Of a stretch of 64,000 bases of DNA, positions 1 to 11,698 are shown piece by piece. Each line of letters begins with the position of its first letter. Positions within the stretch are counted from its first letter, which is position 1. The notes beneath the pieces were generated by a model. That model saw only the letters and a list, made by a program, of their open reading frames with translations, was not told where the DNA came from and searched no databases. The translations under genes were made by a program, and so were the position numbers. The stretch lies in NCBI GenBank assembly GCA_945862045.1, contig CAMAWR010000001.1:55078-119077 (forward strand), read 5' to 3'. The DNA comes from Bifidobacterium breve (GTDB taxonomy: Bacteria > Actinomycetota > Acidimicrobiia > Acidimicrobiales > Ilumatobacteraceae).

Positions 1-991
1 AGCGATGCAGATAGGTCTTCACGTCGATCGGTGGTTCGTAGTGCACGACTGCCGCAACGTCATCGATATCGATTCCGCGAGCTGCTACATCCGTGGCGAC
101 CAGCACGTTGAGGTTGCCCTCCGCAAAACTGGCGAGTGACCGCTCGCGGGCAGCCTGCGACATGTCGCCGTGCAGCGCTGCAGATTTGACTTTGAGACCC
201 TGCAACGACTCAGCCACCTTGTCGCACAGCCGTTTGGTGTCACAAAAAACCACCGTCTTGCCGGCACCAGCTGCAATCGCGGTGATCACGCGGTCTTTGT
301 CCATGCGGTGCACGGCCAAAAATAGATGACTCATGGTGCCAACGGTGGCGGTTGGCGCATCAATCGACACTTCGCGTGGGTCGTTCATGTAGCGGCGCAC
401 CAAGTTGCCCACCTGCCCGTCGAGCGTGGCCGAAAACAGCATCGTCTGGTGCACACCCGTGACGTGCCTCAGCACCCACTCCACTTGTGGCATGAAGCCT
501 TCGTCAGCCATGCGGTCGGCTTCGTCAATGACGACGACCTGAATGTCAGAGAGTGTCAACTCGTCGGCTTTCATGAGGTCGATCAAACGCAGTGGTGTGG
601 CGACCACAATTTCGATGCCGGCTGCCAGGCTGGCAATCTGGTCGTCACGCGACGCACCGCCATACACCGCCAGCACACGTCGCGCGCACGGTCGACCAAT
701 CGGCTCGAGCACCTCGGCCACCTGCAGCGCCAATTCGCGGGTGGGTACGAGCACGAGCCCACGGGGTGCCCGAGTTCGCCCGGCAGCTTCGATACGCGCA
801 AGCATCGGCACACCGAACGCCAACGTCTTGCCCGAGCCCGTGCGGGCGCGACCACACAGGTCGGCTCCCGTCAGCGCGACTGGAATCGCCTCGGTTTGAA
901 TTGCAAAGGGCGTGGTGAATCCAGCGGTGAAGAGAGCAGCGTCAATGTTCGGTGGCACACCGAGTGCAGCAAACTCGGTGGTATTGGTCAT
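1..991 (-). CDS. DEAD-box ATP-dependent RNA helicase (3' end beyond window)
   Basis: Reading leftward from an ATG at 991 (MTNTTEFAALGV) the frame is open to the window edge, so about 330 N-terminal residues are present and the C-terminus is missing. Superfamily 2 motifs appear in order: a Q-motif region (FAIQTEAIP), Walker A ARTGSGKT, PTRELA, VVATPLR, IDEADRM (DEAD box), FSATLD and, in domain 2, DVAARGIDI. DEAD-box proteins of this kind unwind short RNA duplexes during ribosome assembly or RNA decay; which one this is cannot be decided without the C-terminus. It diverges from the gene at 1154, and the 160-base gap between them holds a strong palindrome. Confidence 0.93.
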   Translation of the reverse strand, partial: MTNTTEFAALGVPPNIDAALFTAGFTTPFAIQTEAIPVALTGADLCGRARTGSGKTLAFGVPMLARIEAAGRTRAPRGLVLVPTRELALQVAEVLEPIGRPCARRVLAVYGGASRDDQIASLAAGIEIVVATPLRLIDLMKADELTLSDIQVVVIDEADRMADEGFMPQVEWVLRHVTGVHQTMLFSATLDGQVGNLVRRYMNDPREVSIDAPTATVGTMSHLFLAVHRMDKDRVITAIAAGAGKTVVFCDTKRLCDKVAESLQGLKVKSAALHGDMSQAARERSLASFAEGNLNVLVATDVAARGIDIDDVAAVVHYEPPIDVKTYLHR

Positions 992-1050
992 GTTCGTGGC
1001 TCAACGCTACTTGCGAGGTGAACGAGCAGTCGGGCGATGGTTGTCACAGA

Positions 1051-1087
1051 ATACTGACTCATGAGTCAGTATCGGCTGACACGTCAG
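1051..1087. promoter_or_regulatory. 22-bp perfect palindrome plus second inverted repeat (candidate operator)
   Basis: Positions 1051-1072 are a perfect 22-bp palindrome with half ATACTGACTCA. Four bases further on, 1076-1087 reads CTGAC-AC-GTCAG, repeating the same half-site core. Both lie in the divergent region between the helicase (start 991) and the small gene at 1154. Two dyads with a shared half-site are typical of a dimeric repressor or activator site; the regulator is unknown, and a transcript hairpin is the alternative. Confidence 0.6.
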
Positions 1088-1153
1088 ACAGTAGCCGAAC
1101 TCGGTGTTTTTCGCTATGGTGCTACTTCGTTGTTTATAACAGGAGGTGCATTG

Positions 1154-1357
1154 ATGTCAGCAGTAACGAGCACACCACAGCCATCTGGGGAGCACATCGT
1201 TGTCATGCACGATGTGCGCACGGGCCGCAAAGGTATGTCGTACGACTGGCAGGCCATGCTCATTCCGTCAGCGACGGTGTTTGAAGCATCTTTACAAATG
1301 CTGCTGGCCACACCGGTTGCCGCGACTCGCTCCCGCAAATCGCGCCGCCGCCCGTGA
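1154..1357 (+). CDS. Small protein of unknown function coupled to homospermidine synthase
   Basis: The product is 67 residues, MSAVTSTPQPSGE onward, ending in a very basic tail (RSRKSRRRP). The start is chosen because a perfect AGGAGG (1141-1146) lies 7 nt upstream of the ATG, one of the best ribosome binding sites in the window. Its TGA overlaps the GTG start of the next gene (GTGA at 1354-1357), so the two are probably translationally coupled. I do not recognise the family. It has no obvious membrane segment or signal peptide. A leader-peptide or polyamine-sensing role is conceivable from position only. Confidence 0.6.
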   Translation: MSAVTSTPQPSGEHIVVMHDVRTGRKGMSYDWQAMLIPSATVFEASLQMLLATPVAATRSRKSRRRP

Positions 1358-2853
1358 CCATCGACCTTTCACGGGTCGGCACCCACCGCCCCGCACGAGT
1401 GCTCGTCTTGGGCTGCGGCTCGGTTGCTCAGGCCGTCGTGCCGATCCTGGTGCGCGACGTCAAGTTGGTGCCGTCGAGCATCACCGTCGTTGATTTTGTC
1501 GATAACCGGCACCGCATCGCCGACGCCATTGCTGCCGGCGTGCACTACGAGCTGGGCCGTGTCACCCGGGAGAATCTCGACGAGTTCTTGTCGGCGCGGG
1601 TCGGCGCGGGCGACCTCATCTTGGATCTTGCCTGGAATATCGACTGCCCCACCATCCTCACCTGGTGTCGTGAGCATGGCGTGCGCTATCTCAACACCAG
1701 CGTGGAATTGTGGGACCCGTACTACGACATGCACAACACACCGCCACTCGAGCGCACGCTGTACGTGCGTCACCAGAATCTGCGCCGCATGATCGAATCA
1801 TGGCCCGACAACGACGGGCCGTCAGCAGTGCTTGAACACGGCGCCAACCCAGGTCTGGTGAGCCACTTTGCCAAGCGAGCACTCACCGAAATCGCAACCG
1901 CCCTGCTGAAGGACAACAAGGCCGGCGATCGCGCCAAGTTCATCGAAGGTGCCCTGGCCGAAGGGCGCTTCAACACACTCGCAATGCTCACCGGCACGAA
2001 GGTCATCCACATCAGCGAACGCGATACACAGATCACCAGCACACCGAAGCGTGTCGATGAGTTCGTCAACACCTGGTCGATCGAAGGTTTTTATGAAGAA
2101 GGTGTTGCGCCCGCCGAGCTGGGTTGGGGTACCCACGAACGCTGGCTACCGCAGAACGCCCACGTGCACGACGATGACGGACCATGCAACCAGATCGCGC
2201 TCGCGCAACCAGGCATGGAAACCTGGGTGCGATCGTGGGTGCCGTGCGGTGAAATTCTCGGCATGATCATCCGCCATGGTGAGGCCTACACGATGAGCGA
2301 CCACCTCACGGTGTGGAACGACGACGGCACCGCCAAATATCGCCCGACGGTGCACTACTCCTACTGCCCCACTGATGCAGCGTCCATGAGCGTGCAAGAA
2401 CTGCGGATGCGCAATTGGAAGATGCAGTCATCACAACGCATTTTGAACGACGAAATCGAATCTGGTCGCGACGAGCTCGGGGTGCTGCTCATGGGCCACG
2501 AGTACAAGTCGTGGTGGACGGGTTCGCTGCTCAGCATCGACGAGGCACGCGCGATCCTGCCGCAGCAAAGTGCCACCACATTGCAGGTGGCGGCCTCCGT
2601 GGTCGCTGCCACCTGTTGGATGTTCAATAATCCCAACGGTGGTGTGCGGGTACCCGATGACCTGCCCTACGACGAAGTGTTGAAGGTCGCCTACCCGTAC
2701 CTCGGCACGTTCCAATCGGGCCCCGTCGACTGGGATCCGCTCATGAATCGCAACGATCTCTTTCCAGGCTTTGGCAATGGGCCGACACGACTTGACCCCG
2801 CCGACCCGTGGCAATTCGCCAACTTCATCGTGCCCACCCCACGCGTCGTCTAG
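1354..2853 (+). CDS. hss: Homospermidine synthase-like protein (saccharopine dehydrogenase fold)
   Basis: 499 residues. The N-terminus carries a Rossmann nucleotide-binding motif (VLVLGCGSVAQAVVP, about residues 16-30), followed by features of bacterial homospermidine synthases: LDLAWNIDCPTIL, NTSVELWDPYYD, LEHGANPGLVSHFAK and a conserved C-terminal half. The family makes homospermidine from putrescine or spermidine using NAD as a prosthetic group. Length fits the family (about 470-500). The GTG start overlaps the stop of the preceding small gene. The broader saccharopine dehydrogenase-like family is the alternative, but the length and the GANPGLVSH region favour the named enzyme. Confidence 0.78.
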   Translation: MTIDLSRVGTHRPARVLVLGCGSVAQAVVPILVRDVKLVPSSITVVDFVDNRHRIADAIAAGVHYELGRVTRENLDEFLSARVGAGDLILDLAWNIDCPTILTWCREHGVRYLNTSVELWDPYYDMHNTPPLERTLYVRHQNLRRMIESWPDNDGPSAVLEHGANPGLVSHFAKRALTEIATALLKDNKAGDRAKFIEGALAEGRFNTLAMLTGTKVIHISERDTQITSTPKRVDEFVNTWSIEGFYEEGVAPAELGWGTHERWLPQNAHVHDDDGPCNQIALAQPGMETWVRSWVPCGEILGMIIRHGEAYTMSDHLTVWNDDGTAKYRPTVHYSYCPTDAASMSVQELRMRNWKMQSSQRILNDEIESGRDELGVLLMGHEYKSWWTGSLLSIDEARAILPQQSATTLQVAASVVAATCWMFNNPNGGVRVPDDLPYDEVLKVAYPYLGTFQSGPVDWDPLMNRNDLFPGFGNGPTRLDPADPWQFANFIVPTPRVV

Positions 2854-2866
2854 GCGGGCCAGGTCA

Positions 2867-2881
2867 CCGCCGAATCGGCGG
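2867..2881 (+). terminator. GC-rich hairpin after hss
   Basis: CCGCCG-AAT-CGGCGG forms a perfect 6-bp stem with a 3-nt loop 14 nt after the hss stop codon. No U-tract follows, so this is at best a weak or Rho-assisted terminator or an mRNA-stabilising stem. Confidence 0.35.
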
Positions 2882-2909
2882 GCAACACCACCAACGATAC
2901 GCTCACAAT

Positions 2910-2945
2910 GTGACGTTTGGCGGCGCGGTCCTCCTACTTACATAG
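2910..2945 (+). CDS. leuA leader peptide (attenuation)
   Basis: GTG at 2910 begins an 11-codon frame, fM-TFGGAVLLLT-stop, with three consecutive leucine codons CTC CTA CTT (2931-2939) including the rare CTA, three codons before the TAG stop. It lies 112 bases upstream of leuA and just before a pair of mutually exclusive RNA hairpins. Leucine leader peptides of this type control leuA in actinobacteria: ribosome stalling at the Leu codons during leucine shortage lets the antiterminator form. The GTG overlaps an ATG-TGA at 2908-2913. Confidence 0.75.
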   Translation: MTFGGAVLLLT

Positions 2946-7053
<4,108 letters not shown>

Positions 7054-7112
7054 TGACTTCGTCAGGCTAGATGCCGAGTGTCTCTCAACTAGCGTGAAAC
7101 GTGGAGGTTGTC

Positions 7113-7304
7113 GTGAAAGTCACAGTCAATTTTGATGTCTGCGCATCGACGGGTGCTTGTGCGCAAGTCGCACCGGAAGTGTTCGAAATACGCAACGACG
7201 GCTACCTGCACATCCGCAAAGAGCAACCAGGGCCGGAGCTGTACGACGTCGTGCAGCAAGCCGCCGACCTCTGCCCCACCGGCGCGATACTGCTCGAAGA
7301 CTGA
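7113..7304 (+). CDS. Ferredoxin, single small iron-sulfur cluster
   Basis: 63 residues starting MKVTVNFDVCASTGAC. The GTG at 7113 is preferred to one at 7101 because GGAGG (7103-7107) then serves as the ribosome binding site. Cysteines occur as C-x5-C (CASTGAC) and CPTGAI near the C-terminus. The usual middle cysteine of the first cluster motif is replaced, a pattern typical of [3Fe-4S] ferredoxins that serve actinobacterial cytochromes P450. A P450 lies far away at 52930, but no partner is adjacent. The stop is 3 nt from pyrF. Confidence 0.85.
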   Translation: MKVTVNFDVCASTGACAQVAPEVFEIRNDGYLHIRKEQPGPELYDVVQQAADLCPTGAILLED

Positions 7305-7307
7305 CGC

Positions 7308-8135
7308 GTGGGGTTTTCGCAGCGCCTTGCCGAATCGTGGCGCACATCTGCGTCACTGGTCTGCGTCGGGCTTGATCCCGATCCGGCACGATTCCCGGCA
7401 TCACTGCGCAATCATGCCGATGCGATCGAGGAGTTCTGTCGCAACATCGTTGATGCCACGGGTGACCTGGTGTGTGCCTTCAAGCCACAAATCGCCTACT
7501 TCGCCGCACACTCCGCGGAAACCGCCCTCGAACGGGTGTGCGACCACATTCGTCGCGAACACCCTCGCGCCGTGCTGATTCTCGACGCCAAACGGGGCGA
7601 TATCGGCGACACCGCTGAGATGTACGCGCGCGAGGCCTTTGATCGCTACGGTGCCGATGCAGTCACGGTCAACCCGTGGCTGGGCACCGACTCATTGGAG
7701 CCATTTTTTGCGCGTCGTGACCGTGGCACGATCGTGCTGTGCCGCACGTCGAATCCCGGGTCGCGAGAGGTGCAGTCGTTGCGGGTCACTGATGGCGCCG
7801 AACCACTGTTCGAAACGATCGCGCGACAAGCCGCCGACGACTGGTCGCGACGTGCCGACGTGGGCCTTGTGGTTGGTGCGACACATCCAGCAGAACTGCG
7901 TCGCGTGCGTGAGATCGTTGGCGATCTTCCATTGCTCGTACCGGGGGTCGGTGCCCAAGGTGGCGACCCGGCAAGTGTCGTTGCCAATGGGGCAACCGCT
8001 GACGGCACCGGGCTCATCGTCAATAGTTCACGGGCCGTGATCTATGCATCGTCGGGCGATGATTATGCGGCTGCGGCACGTGCTGTGGCCATGTCGTTAC
8101 GCGACACGTTGAACGAAAGTGTCAGCCGCCGATAG
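7308..8135 (+). CDS. pyrF: Orotidine 5'-phosphate decarboxylase, type 2
   Basis: 275 residues. It decarboxylates OMP to UMP, the last step of de novo pyrimidine synthesis. The catalytic motif LDAKRGDIGDTA (around residue 90) and the N-terminal LVCVGLDPDPAR are diagnostic for the longer type-2 family found in actinobacteria. The C-terminal phosphate-binding region is LLVPGVGAQGGDP. The GTG start lies directly after the ferredoxin stop, so the two are co-transcribed. The last 14 bases overlap the convergent serA gene. Confidence 0.94.
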   Translation: MGFSQRLAESWRTSASLVCVGLDPDPARFPASLRNHADAIEEFCRNIVDATGDLVCAFKPQIAYFAAHSAETALERVCDHIRREHPRAVLILDAKRGDIGDTAEMYAREAFDRYGADAVTVNPWLGTDSLEPFFARRDRGTIVLCRTSNPGSREVQSLRVTDGAEPLFETIARQAADDWSRRADVGLVVGATHPAELRRVREIVGDLPLLVPGVGAQGGDPASVVANGATADGTGLIVNSSRAVIYASSGDDYAAAARAVAMSLRDTLNESVSRR

Positions 8136-9693
8136 TGAGTACTTCGACGATGCCGGGCACTTGCCGTAACTGATCCACAACCGCAGCCGGGGTTGGTGTC
8201 GCTGTCGCAATCACCATCATCGCGCTACCGGCTTGTGGGGTCTTGCCCACGTCCATGTTGTCGATATTGACACCGGCATCACCCAGCACCGTGCCAACTC
8301 GGCCAATTACGCCTGGTCGGTCGTCGTTGCGCACGATCAACATGCAACGTGCGGGTGGAATGTCACTCAAATGGTCGTCAATCAACACGATCCGCGCTTC
8401 ACGGCGTCGACCAGCCAAAGTGCCGGAGATGTTGTGGTTGCCAGAACGCAACGTGATGAGGTTGACGTAGTCCTGATGGGCGACATCGTCGCGACGTTGT
8501 TCGCGCACGACCAGCGTGCGTTGTTCGGCAACGTTCGGTGCATTCACGTAGGTGACTACTTCGCCCGTGAGACGACCGAGGAACCCTTTCAGCGCCGCCA
8601 GCGTGAGGATGCGCGTGTCGTACGCACCAATTTCACCACTCGCCTCAATCTCAAGTTCGCTGACACCAGCGCCAACCACATCGGCGAACAGTGCACCGAG
8701 ACGTTCGGCAAGCGGAATGAACGGCTTGAGTGTCTCGTTTGCCTCGGCCGCATCGACGTTGACGGCGAACGGCACGAAGTCGCCAGCCAGCGCCAGTTGC
8801 ACCATGTCGGCGATGACCTCGCCGGCTTTGTCTTGCGCCTCTCGTGTGCTGGCACCGAGGTGTGGCGTCACCACGACGTTGGGAAGGCTGAACAATGGCG
8901 AATCGGTCACGGGTTCTCGCTCGAACACATCGAGCGCCGCACCAGCGATGATGCCGTCGCGCAACGCCTCGACGAGGTCGTGCTCCACCACGATGCCACC
9001 ACGTGCAACGTTGATGACCCGCAACGAGGGCTTGGCCTTCGACAGCAGATCACGATTGATGAGGCCGACGGTTTCTTTGTTCTTCGGCAAATGCACCGTG
9101 AGGAAGTCGCTCGTCGCAACGAGTTGATCGAGCGACAACATATCGACATTCATCTGGCGACCACGCTCGGCCGAGATGTACGGATCAAAAGCGACGACCT
9201 TCATACTGAGGCCGAGTGCACGCTGTGCCACCAATTTGCCGATGCGGCCCAAACCCACGACACCGAGCGTCTTACCGGCAAGTTCGACACCCTCCCACTT
9301 CGTGCGCTCCCAGCGTCCACTCGTCAATGCGGCGTGGGCCTGGGGCACGTTGCGCGCCATCGACAACAGCAATGCAATGGTGTGCTCGGCAGCCGAGACG
9401 ATGTTTGACTCGGGCGCGTTGGTGACCATCACACCAGCCTTGGTGGCGGCGTCAACGTCGACATTGTCCAAACCGACCCCGGCCCGACCGACAACGATGA
9501 GGCCGCTCACCGCAGCGAGCACCGCAGCGTCGACGTTCGTGGCACTCCGCACGATCAGCGCCTGTGCACCGCGCAGTGCCGCAATCAGCTCGACACCGTT
9601 CAAACCGAGTTGCACGTCGACCTCGTGACCTGCCGCACGCAGACGGTCGAGGCCCGCCTCGGCGATCTCTTCGGTTATCAGCACTCGTGCCAC
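8122..9693 (-). CDS. serA: D-3-phosphoglycerate dehydrogenase
   Basis: About 523 residues. It oxidises 3-phosphoglycerate to 3-phosphohydroxypyruvate with NAD, the first step of serine synthesis. The NAD-binding domain shows LGVVGLGRIGKLVAQRA and later NVARGGIVVEHDLVEAL, with catalytic His in VTPHLGAST. A long intervening domain (about residues 315-450) and a C-terminal ACT domain (MLIVRNDDRPGVIGRVG) mark the long actinobacterial type, probably serine-inhibited. The frame stays open upstream. GTG at 9693 (MARVLITEE) matches the family N-terminus, but a GTG at 9684 sits better behind GGAGGA, so the start is uncertain by a few residues. Confidence 0.93.
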   Translation of the reverse strand: MARVLITEEIAEAGLDRLRAAGHEVDVQLGLNGVELIAALRGAQALIVRSATNVDAAVLAAVSGLIVVGRAGVGLDNVDVDAATKAGVMVTNAPESNIVSAAEHTIALLLSMARNVPQAHAALTSGRWERTKWEGVELAGKTLGVVGLGRIGKLVAQRALGLSMKVVAFDPYISAERGRQMNVDMLSLDQLVATSDFLTVHLPKNKETVGLINRDLLSKAKPSLRVINVARGGIVVEHDLVEALRDGIIAGAALDVFEREPVTDSPLFSLPNVVVTPHLGASTREAQDKAGEVIADMVQLALAGDFVPFAVNVDAAEANETLKPFIPLAERLGALFADVVGAGVSELEIEASGEIGAYDTRILTLAALKGFLGRLTGEVVTYVNAPNVAEQRTLVVREQRRDDVAHQDYVNLITLRSGNHNISGTLAGRRREARIVLIDDHLSDIPPARCMLIVRNDDRPGVIGRVGTVLGDAGVNIDNMDVGKTPQAGSAMMVIATATPTPAAVVDQLRQVPGIVEVLTIGG

Positions 9694-9816
9694 TCCTCCA
9701 TCGTGGCGTGTCAACCACGTCATCACCAACTCGCTGACACATTTCATGGCCAAGAGCGCCGTTATCGTGACGGGTACTTCGTTCGTGGTTTACTTTTCGT
9801 AAGCAAAGGAATCGTC

Positions 9817-10224
9817 ATGGCCCATCTCTTTCTCTCTCCTGAATGGATGGACGCCGCGCGGGCGATCCGTGAGAAGTACCGCGACCAGACCCCGAAGGTA
9901 ACGATGGTGGTGCGTTTCAACCAGATCGTCACCAACGTGCCGTTCGGCGAGGGTGTCGTGCACAGCCACATGGACACGTCCAGCGGCGAACTCGTGATGG
10001 ACCTCGGTCATCTCGACAAAGTGGATGCCACACTCACCACCGACTACGCCACGGCACGTACGATTTTCGTCGAACAAGATCCGCAGAAAGCCATGGAGGC
10101 GTTCTTGATGGGCAAGGTAAAGGTGGACGGCGACATGTTGAAACTCATGGCGATGCAAACCACCATTCCGCAGACCGAATTGGGGTTGGTGGTCGCCGCA
10201 GAGATTCGCACGATTACGGAGTAA
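9817..10224 (+). CDS. SCP2 sterol-binding domain protein
   Basis: 135 residues, MAHLFLSPEWMDAARAIRE onward, with the start supported by AAAGGA 7 nt upstream. The body fits a single SCP2 lipid-carrier domain: a beta-rich centre (TMVVRFNQIVTNVPF), DYATARTIFVEQDPQKAMEAFLMGKVKVDGDMLKLM and a hydrophobic C-terminal strand. Such proteins bind or shuttle fatty acyl-CoA or sterol-like lipids in the cytosol. It stands alone between divergent serA and a convergent transporter gene, which it overlaps by 11 bases. Confidence 0.83.
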   Translation: MAHLFLSPEWMDAARAIREKYRDQTPKVTMVVRFNQIVTNVPFGEGVVHSHMDTSSGELVMDLGHLDKVDATLTTDYATARTIFVEQDPQKAMEAFLMGKVKVDGDMLKLMAMQTTIPQTELGLVVAAEIRTITE

Positions 10225-11674
10225 CACCGCGTTCGGGCGTGCTGCTGCTGGAACGATCGGTAGAGCGCACCTCGCCGGCCAGCAATCCGGCGACGACGCA
10301 CAGACCAGCACCAACGATGAGCGCATAGCCGTAGCTCGTCAGGGTGCCCTGTTCGATCGTTGCCTCGTGCACCGAGATCATCACGGTGGCGCCGAGCAAG
10401 GCACCCATCTGCGAAACGAGTTGCTGCATGGCACTGGCGATTCCCAACTCTTCGTCGGGCACGGCATTCGCCAACAGCGATGATAAGGCAGGTGAGGCAA
10501 CACCCAAACCCAACCCCGAAAGCCCCAAACCGAACGCGATGAGCCACAGCGGTGTCGAATCACGCACCGTGGAGAGCACGATCATCGAAGTGAAGACGGT
10601 CATCGATCCGAACATGCCCGCAAACCGTTCGCCCGTGCGCACGGTGACACGTGCACCGATTGGCGCAGCGATGGCAAATGTGAGCGGGCGGGCAATGATC
10701 AGCCAGCCGATCGTGGCGAGCGACAAGCCGATACCGTCTTTCAACATTTGCGGCACGATCATGAATCCACCCATGTAGGCAAAATTGGCGAACGACTGAC
10801 TCAACACGGGAAACGCGATATTGCGGGTACGAAACCACTGCGGTGGAACCATCGGTGAGGCGACACGGCGTTCTACCTTGACGAATGCGTACAGCAATGC
10901 CAAACCAAGTCCGAGGGCGGCGACGATGAGTGGCGAGTCCCAGCCCCATGCACCACCACGGTTGATCCCCACCAGCAACAGGGTTGCGCCACCACCGAGC
11001 GTCAGGGCACCTGCAGCATCGAAGCGCGCACCAGGTTGTGGTTCGGTGTCACGCAACAGCCACCACGATGTCAACGCACCAATCAGACAGAGTGGCGCCT
11101 GCACGAAAAAAATGACCCGCCAGCCGACCAAATCCACGAGTGGCACACCAGCCACCACCCCAATCACGGGTGCACCGGCAGTGACAAAACTCCACATGCC
11201 GAGTGGTCGAACTCGATCATGTGGCTCGTACAGGCGATTGATGAACGCCATCGCCGTTGGCCCGGTCGCCGACCCGCAGGCAGCGGAAAGTGTGCGCAAC
11301 ACGATCAACACTGCAGCGCTGGGTGCCAACGCGGTCAGCCCAGCGAAGACCCCCGCGCCGAGCAGCCCACCGACAAAGACACGTTTGTGTCCGATGAGGT
11401 CGCCGAACTTACCGAACGCCGGCCCAATGACGGCAAAGGCCAGCATCGGTGCGGTAATCGACCAACTCACCACGCTGACCGATGAGTCGAGGTCTTTGGC
11501 GACCGTATCGAGGACGACGACGAGCAGTGTGATCGTGAAACTTACGGTGAAGACGCCACTCAACAAGACCAGCATCGTTGCCTTGCGCCGTGATACGCCA
11601 GCACGTTCAACGAGCGCAACACGCACCCGCGCCAGAAGCGGTACGAGACCGACCTCATCGACGCCTGCCGTCAT
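10214..11674 (-). CDS. MFS drug exporter, DHA2/EmrB-QacA type
   Basis: 486 residues with about 14 hydrophobic segments spread from residue 33 to 470. The N-terminal half has the DHA2 hallmark TVSFTITLLVVVLDTVAKDL (helix 1 with the D1-type motif) and GKFGDLIGHKRVFVGG (motif A in loop 2-3). Motif C-like GMWSFVTAGAPVIGVVAGVPL follows. These proteins expel amphipathic toxins by proton antiport; the substrate is unpredictable. The gene lies 24 bases upstream of the kinase-like gene's stop, on the same strand. Confidence 0.87.
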   Translation of the reverse strand: MTAGVDEVGLVPLLARVRVALVERAGVSRRKATMLVLLSGVFTVSFTITLLVVVLDTVAKDLDSSVSVVSWSITAPMLAFAVIGPAFGKFGDLIGHKRVFVGGLLGAGVFAGLTALAPSAAVLIVLRTLSAACGSATGPTAMAFINRLYEPHDRVRPLGMWSFVTAGAPVIGVVAGVPLVDLVGWRVIFFVQAPLCLIGALTSWWLLRDTEPQPGARFDAAGALTLGGGATLLLVGINRGGAWGWDSPLIVAALGLGLALLYAFVKVERRVASPMVPPQWFRTRNIAFPVLSQSFANFAYMGGFMIVPQMLKDGIGLSLATIGWLIIARPLTFAIAAPIGARVTVRTGERFAGMFGSMTVFTSMIVLSTVRDSTPLWLIAFGLGLSGLGLGVASPALSSLLANAVPDEELGIASAMQQLVSQMGALLGATVMISVHEATIEQGTLTSYGYALIVGAGLCVVAGLLAGEVRSTDRSSSSTPERGVTP

Positions 11675-11698
11675 CGCTGCACCGTCACAACCACTCCA

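Noticed and set aside
326..1021. 231-codon plus-strand frame opposite the helicase
   Set aside because: The minus strand carries all DEAD-box motifs; this is its shadow.
8233..9408. 391-codon plus-strand frame opposite serA
   Set aside because: Antisense shadow of serA; no ribosome binding site or domain.
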